Below are positions 43,048 to 51,563 of a DNA stretch of 64,000 nt, piece by piece (positions within the stretch are counted from its first letter, which is position 1; the number at the start of each line of letters is the position of its first letter). The notes beneath the pieces were generated by a model. It was not told the DNA's origin and did no database searches. It saw nothing but the letters and a program-made list of their open reading frames with translations. The stretch comes from an uncultured Collinsella sp. (GTDB taxonomy: Bacteria; Actinomycetota; Coriobacteriia; Coriobacteriales; Coriobacteriaceae), in contig CAUEPS010000002.1 in assembly GCA_959019775.1 (NCBI GenBank), positions 124,001-188,000 of the forward strand. The letters are read 5' to 3'. The position numbers and the translations under genes were made by a program.

Positions 43048-44085
43048 CTAAAGGTTGCCGTCCCAGTGCCGAATCACGAATTCTCGCAGGTCGTTCTGCC
43101 GCTTCTGAAACGCTTCGCTTCGGTCGCACTTAAGGCCCATAGCGAGCGCGATGGCGTTCATCGCCCGGTGCAATTGCAGCTGGTGGGCAAACTGAGTCCC
43201 GGTGAGGACGATCATCTTAAAGCCCAGCGCGCTCAGCACGGTCATACGCTCCGCATCCGACGCGCTGCGCTGTTTATCAAGATGGTCCGAGCCGTTGTAC
43301 TCAATCCCCGTACCGCTCGCAGGCGCATATACGTCGATCTCGAAATACCCGGCCTTTGCGAGATACTTGAACTCGTTGGGGACATCGACCCGATGGTTGA
43401 GCTCGATCTTGGCGTATCCCAGCCCTCCCTGAGAACGTTTTGCTACGACCATGATTGCGGTGGCCGTCTCCATGGGCGACCGCGCGCCATCGTGCACGCG
43501 CTTGAGCACGGCGGCCGCGCGTATAGCCCCCTGACGAGATCGGTTCTCATTGCAATAAGTAATCAAGTCGGCAACGGTATACCTCTGCCCCATCTCGATA
43601 TAATCGTCTGTCGACAGATGATTCAAATGGTATCGGGCGCAGATTTCGTAGCCATATTCCAGCTGCTCGGGCTCACTCATCCACGAACCCGCTTGGACAA
43701 AGCACATGGCCTCATCAACCACTAGAAGGCCCTCTGCCACCTCGATAAGATGGCCTGGAGGTACCGGCGCCCCAAACACGTGGCACCTAAATCCAGCCGG
43801 CGTCGAGCGCTCAAAATCGAAGTTGACGAGCGTGTCGATATGATCGAGCTCTTCTTGTGGAATACCAAGCGAAACCAGATAGTCGGTAACGATCCCGACT
43901 GCCGTTGAAGCCCTCAACCCCTTGGCATCGAGTCCCAATTTGGGCAGGCTCGCGGTCGGTTCTGCCTCGTTAGCAAGCGAGTCCTCATCGTATAGACTGC
44001 TTGCTCGCGAGAGCGGCTCGGACGGGCGCGCCACGTTGTGGTACAGCCAGGCAGTCTTATGGGACAGGACGATCGGCAGGTCCAT
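43048..44085 (-). CDS. DUF559/AbiEi-like nuclease-fold protein
   Basis: 345 aa. N-terminal LPIVLSHKTAWLYHN and a middle ARSPMETATAIM segment match the pattern of actinobacterial DUF559 proteins; the C-terminal YFEIDVYAPASGTGIEYNG fits a PD-(D/E)xK nuclease core (Asp then Glu two strands later), followed by AERMTVLSALGFKMIVLT. Function is unproved; related proteins are described as endonuclease-like or AbiEi-like antitoxins. ATG has GGAGGG just before it. It stands alone, bounded on both sides by identical 61-nt palindromes (42947 and 44189), suggesting a repeat-bounded unit. Confidence 0.7.
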   Translation of the reverse strand: MDLPIVLSHKTAWLYHNVARPSEPLSRASSLYDEDSLANEAEPTASLPKLGLDAKGLRASTAVGIVTDYLVSLGIPQEELDHIDTLVNFDFERSTPAGFRCHVFGAPVPPGHLIEVAEGLLVVDEAMCFVQAGSWMSEPEQLEYGYEICARYHLNHLSTDDYIEMGQRYTVADLITYCNENRSRQGAIRAAAVLKRVHDGARSPMETATAIMVVAKRSQGGLGYAKIELNHRVDVPNEFKYLAKAGYFEIDVYAPASGTGIEYNGSDHLDKQRSASDAERMTVLSALGFKMIVLTGTQFAHQLQLHRAMNAIALAMGLKCDRSEAFQKRQNDLREFVIRHWDGNL

Positions 44086-44188
44086 GAGCCCTCCAATGGA
44101 GTCGGATAACCGACCTTATTCCCCTGTCCACGGGTCCACACACCTTCGTGTGCAAGAAAGCGATTTCACCCGGTCGAGTGGCAGAAAA

Positions 44189-44249
44189 ACCATCACAACA
44201 TTCGATGCTTTTCCCGATTTTGGCAAAAAACGTCGAATGTTGTGATGGT
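44189..44249. repeat. 61-nt palindromic repeat, family R, copy 3
   Basis: 61/61 identical to copy 2 and 17-bp arms identical to copy 1. It lies 51 bases after the ABC exporter stop and about 100 bases before the DUF559-like start. Confidence 0.9.
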
Positions 44250-44300
44250 TAGAGGCGAGGTGAGAGGCACGGAGGGGTCAAAGCATCGTGCTCGAACGGG

Positions 44301-46199
44301 TTAATCCAACCCTTTTAAGCCATGCGCCAGCTGCCAGTACTCACCATGCTGGGCGAGCAGCTCTTCGTGCGTGCCGCGCTCGATGATGCGGCCGTGTTCG
44401 AGAACCATGATGGCGTCGGCGTCGCGGACGGTGGACAGGCGGTGCGCGATCATAAACGTGGTACGTCCGCGCATGATGCGGTCCATACCGCGCTCGATGA
44501 GCTTTTCGGTACGCGTGTCGATACTCGAAGTGGCCTCGTCCAAGATGAGCACCGGCGGATCGGCCACGGCCACGCGCGCGATGGCGAGCAGCTGGCGCTG
44601 GCCCTGCGACAGGTTGGCGCCGTCGGCCGTGACCGGCGTGTCGTACCCTCTAGGCAGGCGGCGGATAAACGAGTCGGCGCAGGCTGCCTCGGCAGCGGCG
44701 CGCACCTCCTCGTCGGTCGCGTCGAGCTTGCCAAAGCGGATGTTCTGCGCAATGGTGCCGCTAAACAAGTGCGTGTCCTGCAGCACAATGCCGAGCGATC
44801 CGCGCAGGCTGGCCTTGGCAATGTGCTTGACGTCGATGCCGTCGTACGTGATCTCGCCGTCATCGACCTCGTAGAAGCGGTTGATGAGGTTGGTGATGGT
44901 CGTCTTACCGGCGCCCGTCGAGCCCACAAACGCGATCTTTTGCCCCGGCTTGGCAAACAGGTTGAGATCCGTGAGCACACGGGTGCCCGGCACGTAGGAA
45001 AAGTCAACGGCATGGAAGCGCACGTCGCCGGCAAGCGGGATAAGACCGGTGACAAGCTCGGTACCGTCGACGGCTACCGCGCGGCCCGACTCATCAACGG
45101 CCGCCACATCATGCAAGTGTCCGTACGCGCCCACGCCCTGGCCCTCGGGAATCTTCCACGCCCACGCGGCGTCACCCGTCTGCACCAGCTCCACGCGGCC
45201 CTCGTCCGCCTCGGGTTCAAGATCCATGGCGGCAAACAAGCGCTCGGCGCCGGCCAACGCATTGAGCAAGAAGTTGCCCAGCTGCGTAAACTGATTGATG
45301 GGCATGGCGGCCTGGCGCACAAAGACCAGGTAGCTTGCAAGCGCACCTACGTCGGCGAGCCCCTTGATGCAGAGCATGCCGCCCGCCACGGCGACGATGG
45401 CATAGTTGACGTAGCCAATCACGACGGTCATGGGCACCATGGAGTTGGCATAGCTCACGGCGGCGGTGCCGGTACGACGAAGCTCGTCGTTGCGACAAGC
45501 AAAGCCGGCGACATTCGCTGCCTCGCGGTTAAAGACCTTGATGACCTTTTGGCCCGAGACCATCTCTTCGATATATCCGTCCAGGTCGCCAAGCGATGCC
45601 TGCTGGGCGGCAAAGAAGCGCTTAGAACGCGCGCCCGAGTAGCGCGCATACAGCACAATGGCCGCATCGCACACAAGCGTGATAATCGTGAGCCGCCAGT
45701 TAAGGATGATGAGCATTGCCGTGGTGCCCACAACCTGAATGGCGGCCTGAATCACGTTGGCAAAGCTGTTGTTGAGCGCCTCGGAGACGGTGTCGACGTC
45801 GTTGGTGAAAAAGCTCATGATGTCGCCCGAGCGCGTGCTGTCAAAATAACTGAGCGGCAGCGTCTGGATGTGCGCGAACAGGTCGCGGCGAATATCGGAC
45901 ACCACGCGTTGGGCCGCGCGCACCATAATCTGCGAGTAGCCCAGGGCCGAAAGCACTCCCGCGGCGTAGATGATCGCCGTCAGGATGACCTGCTTGGTAA
46001 GCAGTTCCTCCCCGCCCGTGGCCAAACCGTTAACGATGGGGCGCACCATGTAGGTGCCGACGAGGCTCGCGATGGCGGCGACGGAGGCGAGCACGCCCAC
46101 CGCGAGCAACGAGAACTTGGCATGCCCCATGTAGGAGAGCAGGCGGCGCACCGTGCGCTTGAGGTCGGCCGGGCGTGCTTGGGCTGCGGTCTTAGGCAT
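44301..46199 (-). CDS. Heterodimeric ABC exporter subunit, catalytic
   Basis: 632 aa from ATG 46199 (the frame extends upstream as an antisense artefact of the partner gene). Membrane domain of six helices, then nucleotide-binding domain with Walker A FVGSTGAGKTT, signature LSQGQRQL and Walker B VLILDEATSSID with the catalytic Glu. The start lies inside the end of the partner gene (8-base overlap, ATGCCTAA), so the two are translationally coupled. Homologues export drugs or lipids; substrate unknown. Confidence 0.9.
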   Translation of the reverse strand: MPKTAAQARPADLKRTVRRLLSYMGHAKFSLLAVGVLASVAAIASLVGTYMVRPIVNGLATGGEELLTKQVILTAIIYAAGVLSALGYSQIMVRAAQRVVSDIRRDLFAHIQTLPLSYFDSTRSGDIMSFFTNDVDTVSEALNNSFANVIQAAIQVVGTTAMLIILNWRLTIITLVCDAAIVLYARYSGARSKRFFAAQQASLGDLDGYIEEMVSGQKVIKVFNREAANVAGFACRNDELRRTGTAAVSYANSMVPMTVVIGYVNYAIVAVAGGMLCIKGLADVGALASYLVFVRQAAMPINQFTQLGNFLLNALAGAERLFAAMDLEPEADEGRVELVQTGDAAWAWKIPEGQGVGAYGHLHDVAAVDESGRAVAVDGTELVTGLIPLAGDVRFHAVDFSYVPGTRVLTDLNLFAKPGQKIAFVGSTGAGKTTITNLINRFYEVDDGEITYDGIDVKHIAKASLRGSLGIVLQDTHLFSGTIAQNIRFGKLDATDEEVRAAAEAACADSFIRRLPRGYDTPVTADGANLSQGQRQLLAIARVAVADPPVLILDEATSSIDTRTEKLIERGMDRIMRGRTTFMIAHRLSTVRDADAIMVLEHGRIIERGTHEELLAQHGEYWQLAHGLKGLD

Positions 46200-48021
46200 G
46201 GCGCTCACCCCCTTCCAAGGGTGATCCGCATGCGACGGAGGAAAACGGGTCATTCGCGCAGCCATCGTCGCTGCCGTCGCCGGCGTCCGCGTCCCCCGCA
46301 AACTCCATCTGCGAGGCGTAAATCTCCTGGTATATGTTGTCGCCCGCCAGCAATTCCTCGTGCGTGCCCACGCCGTGGACACGACCGTCGTCTAACACCA
46401 CAATGCGATCGGCATCCATGACGCTCGCGATGCGCTGGGCGATGATGAGCACGGTCGTATCGGAAATCCGGGCGATGTGCTCGCGAATCTTAGCGTCGGT
46501 CGCCATATCAACCGCGCTGGTGGAGTCATCAAAAATGAGCACGCGCGGATGCTTGAGCAGCGTGCGCGCGATGCAAAGGCGTTGCTTCTGGCCACCCGAA
46601 ACACCGGCGCCACCTTGGCCCAACTCGCCGTCCAGCCCGCCGATGCGATCAAGGAACTCGTCCACGCACGCCGCGCGGCAAGCCGCGAGGAGCTCATCGT
46701 CCGACGCCCGTGGATTGCCCCACTGCAGGTTCTCGCGCACGGTGCCCGTGAACAGCACGTTCTTTTGCAGCACAATGCCCACGGCGTCGCGCAAGGCGAC
46801 CAGGTCGTAGTCGCGCACGTCGTGTCCGCCCACAAGCACGGTTCCCTCGGTGGCGTCGTACAGGCGCGCAATCAGCTGCACAAGCGAGCTCTTGCCCGAG
46901 CCCGTGCCGCCGAGGATGCCCACCGTCGAGCCACTCTCGATGCGAAGGTCGATATGCTCGAGCACATCCTCGGCTGCATCCGCGCGGTATTTAAAGGAAA
47001 CGTCGCGAAACTCGATACTGCCGTCCGCTGGCGTCGCAATCGCGAGGTCTCCCGCGGGGTTGGCGATAAAGGGCTCCTCATCGAGCACCTCGGCGATACG
47101 GCCCACACTCGTAAGAGCGCGCGTGAGCAGCAAAAACACGTTGGAAATCATCATGAGCGAATTCATGATCAGCAGCACGTAGCTCATAAAGCCCGTGAGC
47201 GAGCCCACGCCCAGCTTGCCGGCGAGAATCATGCGGCCGCCAATCCACAGGATGGAGAGCGCAGCCACGTACATCGACAGCTGAAACACCGGCAGGTTGA
47301 GCACCGCGCTGCCAAAGGTCTTTGTCGCAGTGCGCGCGAGCTCGGTATTGACGGTGTCGAACTTGGCCTCCTCGTGCTCGGTACGAACGTAGGCCTTGAC
47401 GGCACGCACGGCGGTGAGGTCTTCCTGTACCACGCCGTTGAGGTGGTCCATCGAGGTCTGGAGTTGGCGGTAGAGCGGGCTCACGCGATAGGTGATGACG
47501 CCCAGCACGATTGCCAGCACGGGCAAGATGATCGCAAAGACGGTGGCGAGCGGGCGCGACAGCATCAGCGCGTAGATAAGGCTGATGATAAGCGTCACCG
47601 GGCCGCGCACCATAGGGCGAAAGCCGTTGCCCACAGCATTTTGGATAACGGTGATATCCGTGGTCATGCGGGTGACGAGCGAGCTGGCGTCGTAGTTGTC
47701 CAGGTTACCAAAAGCGAGCGTCTGAATCTTTTTGTACTCGGCCTCGCGCAGGTTAGCGCCTAGGCCCGAGGCAACGCGGGCAGACGTGCGGGCATAACCC
47801 AAGCCCAGTACCAGCGAAAGCGCAGCGCACACCAACATGTACGCGCCCTGCAGCAGCATGTAGTTGATATCACCCGCAGGCACGCCCACATCGATGATGT
47901 TGGCCATGATGACCGGGATAAACAGCTCGAGCACCGTCTCGACCGACACAAAGAACACGCCGAGGATGGCATCGCGACGGTATGCCCCTAGGTAGGAAAA
48001 CAGTATTTTGAGATTGCGCAC
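46192..48021 (-). CDS. Heterodimeric ABC exporter subunit, degenerate site
   Basis: 609 aa. Membrane domain then nucleotide-binding domain with Walker A ILGGTGSGKSS and signature VSGGQKQR. Walker B reads VLIFDDSTSAVD, with Asp replacing the catalytic Glu, as in the inactive-site subunit of TM287/288 and BmrC/D-type heterodimers. With the partner at 44301 it should form one transporter with one working and one degenerate ATP site. It is divergent from the MATE gene. Confidence 0.9.
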   Translation of the reverse strand: MRNLKILFSYLGAYRRDAILGVFFVSVETVLELFIPVIMANIIDVGVPAGDINYMLLQGAYMLVCAALSLVLGLGYARTSARVASGLGANLREAEYKKIQTLAFGNLDNYDASSLVTRMTTDITVIQNAVGNGFRPMVRGPVTLIISLIYALMLSRPLATVFAIILPVLAIVLGVITYRVSPLYRQLQTSMDHLNGVVQEDLTAVRAVKAYVRTEHEEAKFDTVNTELARTATKTFGSAVLNLPVFQLSMYVAALSILWIGGRMILAGKLGVGSLTGFMSYVLLIMNSLMMISNVFLLLTRALTSVGRIAEVLDEEPFIANPAGDLAIATPADGSIEFRDVSFKYRADAAEDVLEHIDLRIESGSTVGILGGTGSGKSSLVQLIARLYDATEGTVLVGGHDVRDYDLVALRDAVGIVLQKNVLFTGTVRENLQWGNPRASDDELLAACRAACVDEFLDRIGGLDGELGQGGAGVSGGQKQRLCIARTLLKHPRVLIFDDSTSAVDMATDAKIREHIARISDTTVLIIAQRIASVMDADRIVVLDDGRVHGVGTHEELLAGDNIYQEIYASQMEFAGDADAGDGSDDGCANDPFSSVACGSPLEGGERHA

Positions 48022-48280
48022 GCAGGTTCAACCCCCATCAAACGTTGTTCGCAAACGCACGTATTATTGCGCGCCGAATAATGGTGTCAAGTATTCCGAA
48101 ATCGTTTTCTGCAAGGTTAGCGACGGCGGCGAGTTCTCGTGACGTGTGTCCATATTCACTCGGAATAATGGTGCGCGCGATTTTTTTCGCCCCACTGCCG
48201 ACACAAACCTTGACTCTACAATCGTTGTAGGGTTTTCACTACACTGGTACGTAAACAAACCCAGCCAGAAAGCCCCACCT
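48022..48280. promoter_or_regulatory. Divergent region between ABC exporter and MATE genes
   Basis: 259 bases. Direct repeats of CGAATAATGGTG (48075-48086) and CGGAATAATGGTG (48161-48173) and a TTCCGA-bearing segment suggest binding sites of a shared regulator. TTGACT (48210-48215) and the palindrome at 48216-48230 lie upstream of MATE. Confidence 0.45.
48216..48230. promoter_or_regulatory. Operator-like palindrome upstream of the MATE gene
   Basis: CTACAA-TCG-TTGTAG, perfect 6-bp arms, directly after TTGACT (48210-48215), so a repressor bound here would cover the promoter. No repressor gene is adjacent. Confidence 0.5.
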
Positions 48281-49627
48281 ATGGAACACGACCTCACACG
48301 CGGCAATATCCTTAAGACCATCGCGGTCTTTGCCCTGCCTTATATGCTCTCGTACTTTTTACAGATGCTCTACGGCATGGCCGACCTGTACATGATGGGG
48401 CAGTTTAGCGGCGCCGCCGGCATCACCGCCGTTGGCAATGGCGCGCAGACGCTCTATATCATTACCGTAACGCTTGTGGGCCTAGCCATGGGAACGACGG
48501 TCATCGTCGGCCACGCCGTGGGTTCGCGTCGCTTCGACCGCGCCGAGACCGCCATCGGCAACACCATTACGCTCTTTATGGGCGTCTCGGTGGTACTGGC
48601 CGTCATCTTGTTTGCACTATGCCCGCAAATCGTGGCGCTCATTGGTACGCCGCCCGAGGCGGTCGAAGGCACCGCCGCCTACCTGCGTATCTGCTTTGTC
48701 GGCATTCCCTTTATCGCCGCGTACAACATCCTCTCGGCCATCTTTCGCGGCCTGGGCGATTCGCGCTCGCCCATGTACGTGATCGGTGTGGCGTGCATCA
48801 TCAACATCGCACTCGACTTTCTGTTTATCGGCCACATGGGGCTCGGCCCCGTGGGTGCGGCGCTCGGCACGGTAACCGCCCAGACGGCCAGCGTTGCCCT
48901 CGCGCTCGTGTGGCTCAAGAGCCGCCGCACGAACATCCACGTTAAGCGCAGCGACCTGCGCCCCCAGCCCGAGGTGCTCGGCAGCATCCTTAAGATCGGC
49001 GTGCCCGTGGCCGTCCAGGACGGCTGCATCCAGGTGGCGTTTATGTTTATCACCGTCATCGCCAACCACCGAGGGCTCGTCGACGCTGCCGCCGTGGGCC
49101 TGGTCGAGAAGATGATCAGCTTTTTGTTCATTGTGCCGAGTTCCATGGGTGCCACCGTCAGCGCGCTCACGGCGCAAAATGCCGGTGCGGGCAAGGGCAA
49201 CCGCGCGCGTCAGGTGCTCAAGAATGCCATGACGATCTCGGTGGTGTACGGCTGCCTGATCACGGTGCTGATATGGCTGGTGGCACCGGCGTTTATTGGC
49301 TTTTTTGCCAAGGACCCTGCGGTGGTCGCGGCCGGTACCGGCTATATGCACAGTTATATTTTCGACGCAATCTTTGCCGGCATTCACATTTGCTTTAGCG
49401 GCTTTTTCGCTGCATACGGCAAGAGCTACATCGGCTTTGCGCACAACGTGCTGGCCGTGGCGCTCATTCGCGTGCCGGGCGCGTGGTTGCTGTCGAATGC
49501 CTATTCCGACACGCTGTTTCCCATGGGTATCGCCTCGCCGTGCGGGTCGATTCTGTCGGCGGTCATCTGTGTTATCGCGTTTACCGTACTCAACCGCCGC
49601 GGAGCTTTTGACAAACTGATGGTGTAG
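48281..49627 (+). CDS. MATE-family efflux transporter
   Basis: 448 aa, about 12 membrane helices in two MatE halves. It shows YMLSYFLQMLYGMADLYMMGQ at the N-terminus and repeated Gly-rich segments such as GLAMGTTVIVGHAVGS. Cation-driven export of drugs or metabolites; substrate unknown. Start ATG 48281 has only a weak AGAAAG upstream, but the longer frame before it has no membrane character. A remnant of another gene and a terminator follow. Confidence 0.88.
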   Translation: MEHDLTRGNILKTIAVFALPYMLSYFLQMLYGMADLYMMGQFSGAAGITAVGNGAQTLYIITVTLVGLAMGTTVIVGHAVGSRRFDRAETAIGNTITLFMGVSVVLAVILFALCPQIVALIGTPPEAVEGTAAYLRICFVGIPFIAAYNILSAIFRGLGDSRSPMYVIGVACIINIALDFLFIGHMGLGPVGAALGTVTAQTASVALALVWLKSRRTNIHVKRSDLRPQPEVLGSILKIGVPVAVQDGCIQVAFMFITVIANHRGLVDAAAVGLVEKMISFLFIVPSSMGATVSALTAQNAGAGKGNRARQVLKNAMTISVVYGCLITVLIWLVAPAFIGFFAKDPAVVAAGTGYMHSYIFDAIFAGIHICFSGFFAAYGKSYIGFAHNVLAVALIRVPGAWLLSNAYSDTLFPMGIASPCGSILSAVICVIAFTVLNRRGAFDKLMV

Positions 49628-49629
49628 CG

Positions 49630-49725
49630 GGGCAACGCGAGATCGCCCTGATCGATGACATCATCAGCAACGACCCGGCAACCTACGTGACACAGATCAC
49701 GGTGCCCGTTGCTCCAGCAAAGTAA
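49630..49725 (+). pseudogene. C-terminal gene remnant, copy 1
   Basis: Three bases after the MATE stop, a frame reads REIALIDDIISNDPATYVT and ends VPVAPAK, then TAA 49723-49725. No start or upstream part exists, so it is the tail of a lost gene. A similar tail (ATYMTQIMLPATTPK) is found at 51455-51505, also directly followed by a hairpin. The parent family is not recognised. Confidence 0.6.
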
Positions 49726-49765
49726 GAACCGCCCGGAAGGCATCGCGCTTCCAGGCGGTTCTTAC
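49721..49765. terminator. Bidirectional intrinsic terminator
   Basis: AGTAAGAACCGCC(C)GGAAG / CTTCC(A)GGCGGTTCTTACT, long stem with two bulges, abutting the RelE-like toxin stop codon on the other strand. Confidence 0.85.
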
Positions 49766-50100
49766 TAATCATCATCCAGCAACTCGAATCGATTTCTAGA
49801 TATCACCAATGCGGCATAATCTTGGCTTTGGTGAAAGACATGGGCGACCACAACGTCCTCGTTATCGTAGTAATAAAGTATTACATAAGAATTAACGAGG
49901 CAGGCATGGTAACCAAGCACTGCAAGCTCGGGTAACTTCGATAAGCCGTAGTCAACTACACCACTTTGAAGAAGCTGGAGCTGGCTACGGTATTTATCAA
50001 GAAAGTGCCGGGCAGTAAAAATACCATGCCCCAATAGATAATCAACGATATCGTCAACTTCTTGTTCAGCTGTAGGCAGAATCTTGACGTTATAGGCCAT
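49765..50100 (-). CDS. RelE/ParE-family toxin
   Basis: 111 aa. N-terminal MAYNVKILPTAEQEVDDIVDYL and C-terminal YYYDNEDVVVAHVFHQSQDY match the RelE/ParE fold, whose toxins cut mRNA on the ribosome or poison gyrase. Start at ATG 50100 inside the antitoxin gene end (11-base overlap), with GAGGCAAA before it. A-rich codon use unlike the neighbouring genes indicates transfer. Confidence 0.85.
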   Translation of the reverse strand: MAYNVKILPTAEQEVDDIVDYLLGHGIFTARHFLDKYRSQLQLLQSGVVDYGLSKLPELAVLGYHACLVNSYVILYYYDNEDVVVAHVFHQSQDYAALVISRNRFELLDDD

Positions 50101-50359
50101 ATTTTGCCTCAAGGTCATCGAGAGCCTCAAAGGCATCACGCGCCGTGCCAGCAGCACGCTCCCGCTCGGCCACAGCTATACGAGCCATCAGACGAGCCTT
50201 AGCCTGTTCCTGAACCATGAGGTCGTAGTCCTCGGATCGAAGTACAACAAATTTGCTATAGCCGTTTTTTGTAACAGTCACTGGACCAGTAGTAGTTTCA
50301 ACGAGCTCCGAGAATTTCGCGGTGTCCCGCATATCTTTAATTGGAACGCAAACAGGCAT
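50090..50359 (-). CDS. Phd/YefM-family antitoxin
   Basis: 89 aa. N-terminal Phd DNA-binding domain (PIKDMRDTAKFSELVETTTGPVTVTKNGYSKFVVL) and a C-terminal toxin-binding helix (ERERAAGTARDAFEALDDLEAKYG). AGGAGTG lies just before the ATG. Partner of the RelE-like toxin; together a self-regulated module. Confidence 0.88.
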   Translation of the reverse strand: MPVCVPIKDMRDTAKFSELVETTTGPVTVTKNGYSKFVVLRSEDYDLMVQEQAKARLMARIAVAERERAAGTARDAFEALDDLEAKYGL

Positions 50360-50372
50360 GGCACACTCCTAA

Positions 50373-50394
50373 CATAATTGTGTACATAATTATG
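50373..50394. promoter_or_regulatory. Operator of the Phd/RelE module
   Basis: CATAATT / AATTATG inverted repeat around GTGTACAT, 14 bases before the antitoxin start codon; its AT-rich sequence overlaps the likely promoter. Confidence 0.55.
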
Positions 50395-50430
50395 AAGTAT
50401 AGCTCAGCTAACGAGCATCAGCTACAGGAG

Positions 50431-50470
50431 AACCGCCATGTCGAGGACAGTCCCCGATATGGCGGTTTTA
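50431..50470. terminator. Intrinsic terminator between toxin-antitoxin modules
   Basis: AACCGCCAT / ATGGCGGTT stem followed by TTA on the plus side, touching the PIN toxin stop codon. Confidence 0.65.
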
Positions 50471-50890
50471 CTCCTCCGGAATCGGAAACGCACGGATGAA
50501 CTCTGCAGGCGAGAAGGTCTTGATGGTCGAGCGCACAAAAGCGGCGCGGTCACGCGTGATGATAAAGTCCACGCCGGCACGCTCGGCCATCGCACGGATA
50601 CAGCCGTCCTCAAAGTCCGGCTCATCGGAATAGGCGGAGGTAAAACAAGCTTCTTGGTCGAGAGGCTCTACCGAGTAGCTCTTAAGACAGTCGCGCACTA
50701 CCTCGCGGGCGCGCGCCTCGCCTGCCTGTTTAGTGAGAATGTAGTACGCGTCCTTGAGAGAGCAGGCCGAAACAATACCCTCGATAAGTCCCACGTCAAC
50801 GAGCCCCTTGATCGTTTGCGCCGCTGCGTGCTCCGGCCGGCCCGGAAGCACGCAATCGAGCAGAAAATTGGTATCGAGAAATGCCCTCAT
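50468..50890 (-). CDS. PIN-domain (VapC-type) toxin
   Basis: 140 aa. N-terminal FLDTNFLLDCVLPGRPEH with the first catalytic Asp, and the C-terminal FEDGCIRAMAERAGVDFIITRD with the remaining acidic residues. PIN ribonuclease. ATG 50890 overlaps the antitoxin stop by four bases (ATGA). Confidence 0.87.
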   Translation of the reverse strand: MRAFLDTNFLLDCVLPGRPEHAAAQTIKGLVDVGLIEGIVSACSLKDAYYILTKQAGEARAREVVRDCLKSYSVEPLDQEACFTSAYSDEPDFEDGCIRAMAERAGVDFIITRDRAAFVRSTIKTFSPAEFIRAFPIPEE

Positions 50891-51279
50891 AGGTAGCGCT
50901 CCCTCGCGACGCGCTTTTCATCTTCAACCGTCATCGTATCGAGCGGCGTTCCCTTTGGCATGTTAGCTACGATATCGAGATACTCCTGGTAGTCCTCATC
51001 CTCCGCGAGCATCTCACGGATCTCCTTCCAGGTGATCTTGGGATGCCACATCGTACCCACGTCGCGCTTGGGCTTGTCCGAGCCGCGCGTCGGCTTTGCA
51101 CCCCCGCGCTCTTGGGCAGCGTCATATTCCACTGCGACCGGGCCTTGATAGTCGAGCGGCACAATCTTGAACAACGGCTTGCTCCGCTTGAAGACCACAA
51201 CCTCTTCGCCCTCATTGGCAACCCTTTCGGCCACCTGCGTAAGGTTTTGGCGCAGCTCCGAAAACGCGACGGTAACCAT
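50887..51279 (-). CDS. Phd-type antitoxin with long C-terminal extension
   Basis: 130 aa. The N-terminal 45 residues (VAFSELRQNLTQVAERVANEGEEVVVF) form a Phd/YefM DNA-binding domain; the remaining part is long and charged (TWKEIREMLAEDEDYQEYL). Start ATG 51279 has AGGAG upstream; a six-codon longer start is less likely. Its operator is at 51313-51346. Confidence 0.82.
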   Translation of the reverse strand: MVTVAFSELRQNLTQVAERVANEGEEVVVFKRSKPLFKIVPLDYQGPVAVEYDAAQERGGAKPTRGSDKPKRDVGTMWHPKITWKEIREMLAEDEDYQEYLDIVANMPKGTPLDTMTVEDEKRVARERYL

Positions 51280-51312
51280 AACGGCTCCTCTCAACATATA
51301 TCTTTACTGCAC

Positions 51313-51346
51313 AGTATACACGTTAATGTTAATGTTAAAGTGTATA
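51313..51346 (-). promoter_or_regulatory. Promoter/operator of the Phd/PIN module
   Basis: TATACAC (51315-51321) and GTGTATA (51340-51346) inverted, with three GTTAA repeats between. On the minus strand TATACT (51313-51318) is a good -10 overlapped by the half-site. Confidence 0.5.
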
Positions 51347-51454
51347 AAACTCATCACAATGGGGCAGCCCCGTTGTGGGACCTCACTGCGAGGCCCCTTT
51401 GCTTTGTATGAATCTTCTATCGCTCCGGAACGACACCGCTCCGCAGGGTCACCC

Positions 51455-51505
51455 TCAGCAACCTACATGACGCAGATCATGCTGCCCGCCACCACGCCCA
51501 AATAA
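51455..51505 (+). pseudogene. C-terminal gene remnant, copy 2
   Basis: Frame ending ATYMTQIMLPATTPK then TAA 51503-51505. About 9 of 15 residues match remnant 1 (49630-49725), and both are directly followed by hairpins. The rest of the parent gene is missing. Confidence 0.6.
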
Positions 51506-51543
51506 AAACCTCCCGGAAAGTATCAACCTTTCCGGGAGGTTTT
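51505..51543. terminator. Bidirectional intrinsic terminator
   Basis: AAAACCTCCCGGAAAG / CTTTCCGGGAGGTTTT, 16-bp perfect stem with a 7-base loop; it serves ligA on the minus strand (T-rich tail TTTTATTTG). Confidence 0.9.
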
Positions 51544-51563
51544 CTAATTTGATTATCGATGCA

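Noticed and set aside
44322..46421. Open frame of 699 codons opposite the ABC exporter
   Set aside because: Antisense shadow; the minus-strand frame has full ABC motifs.
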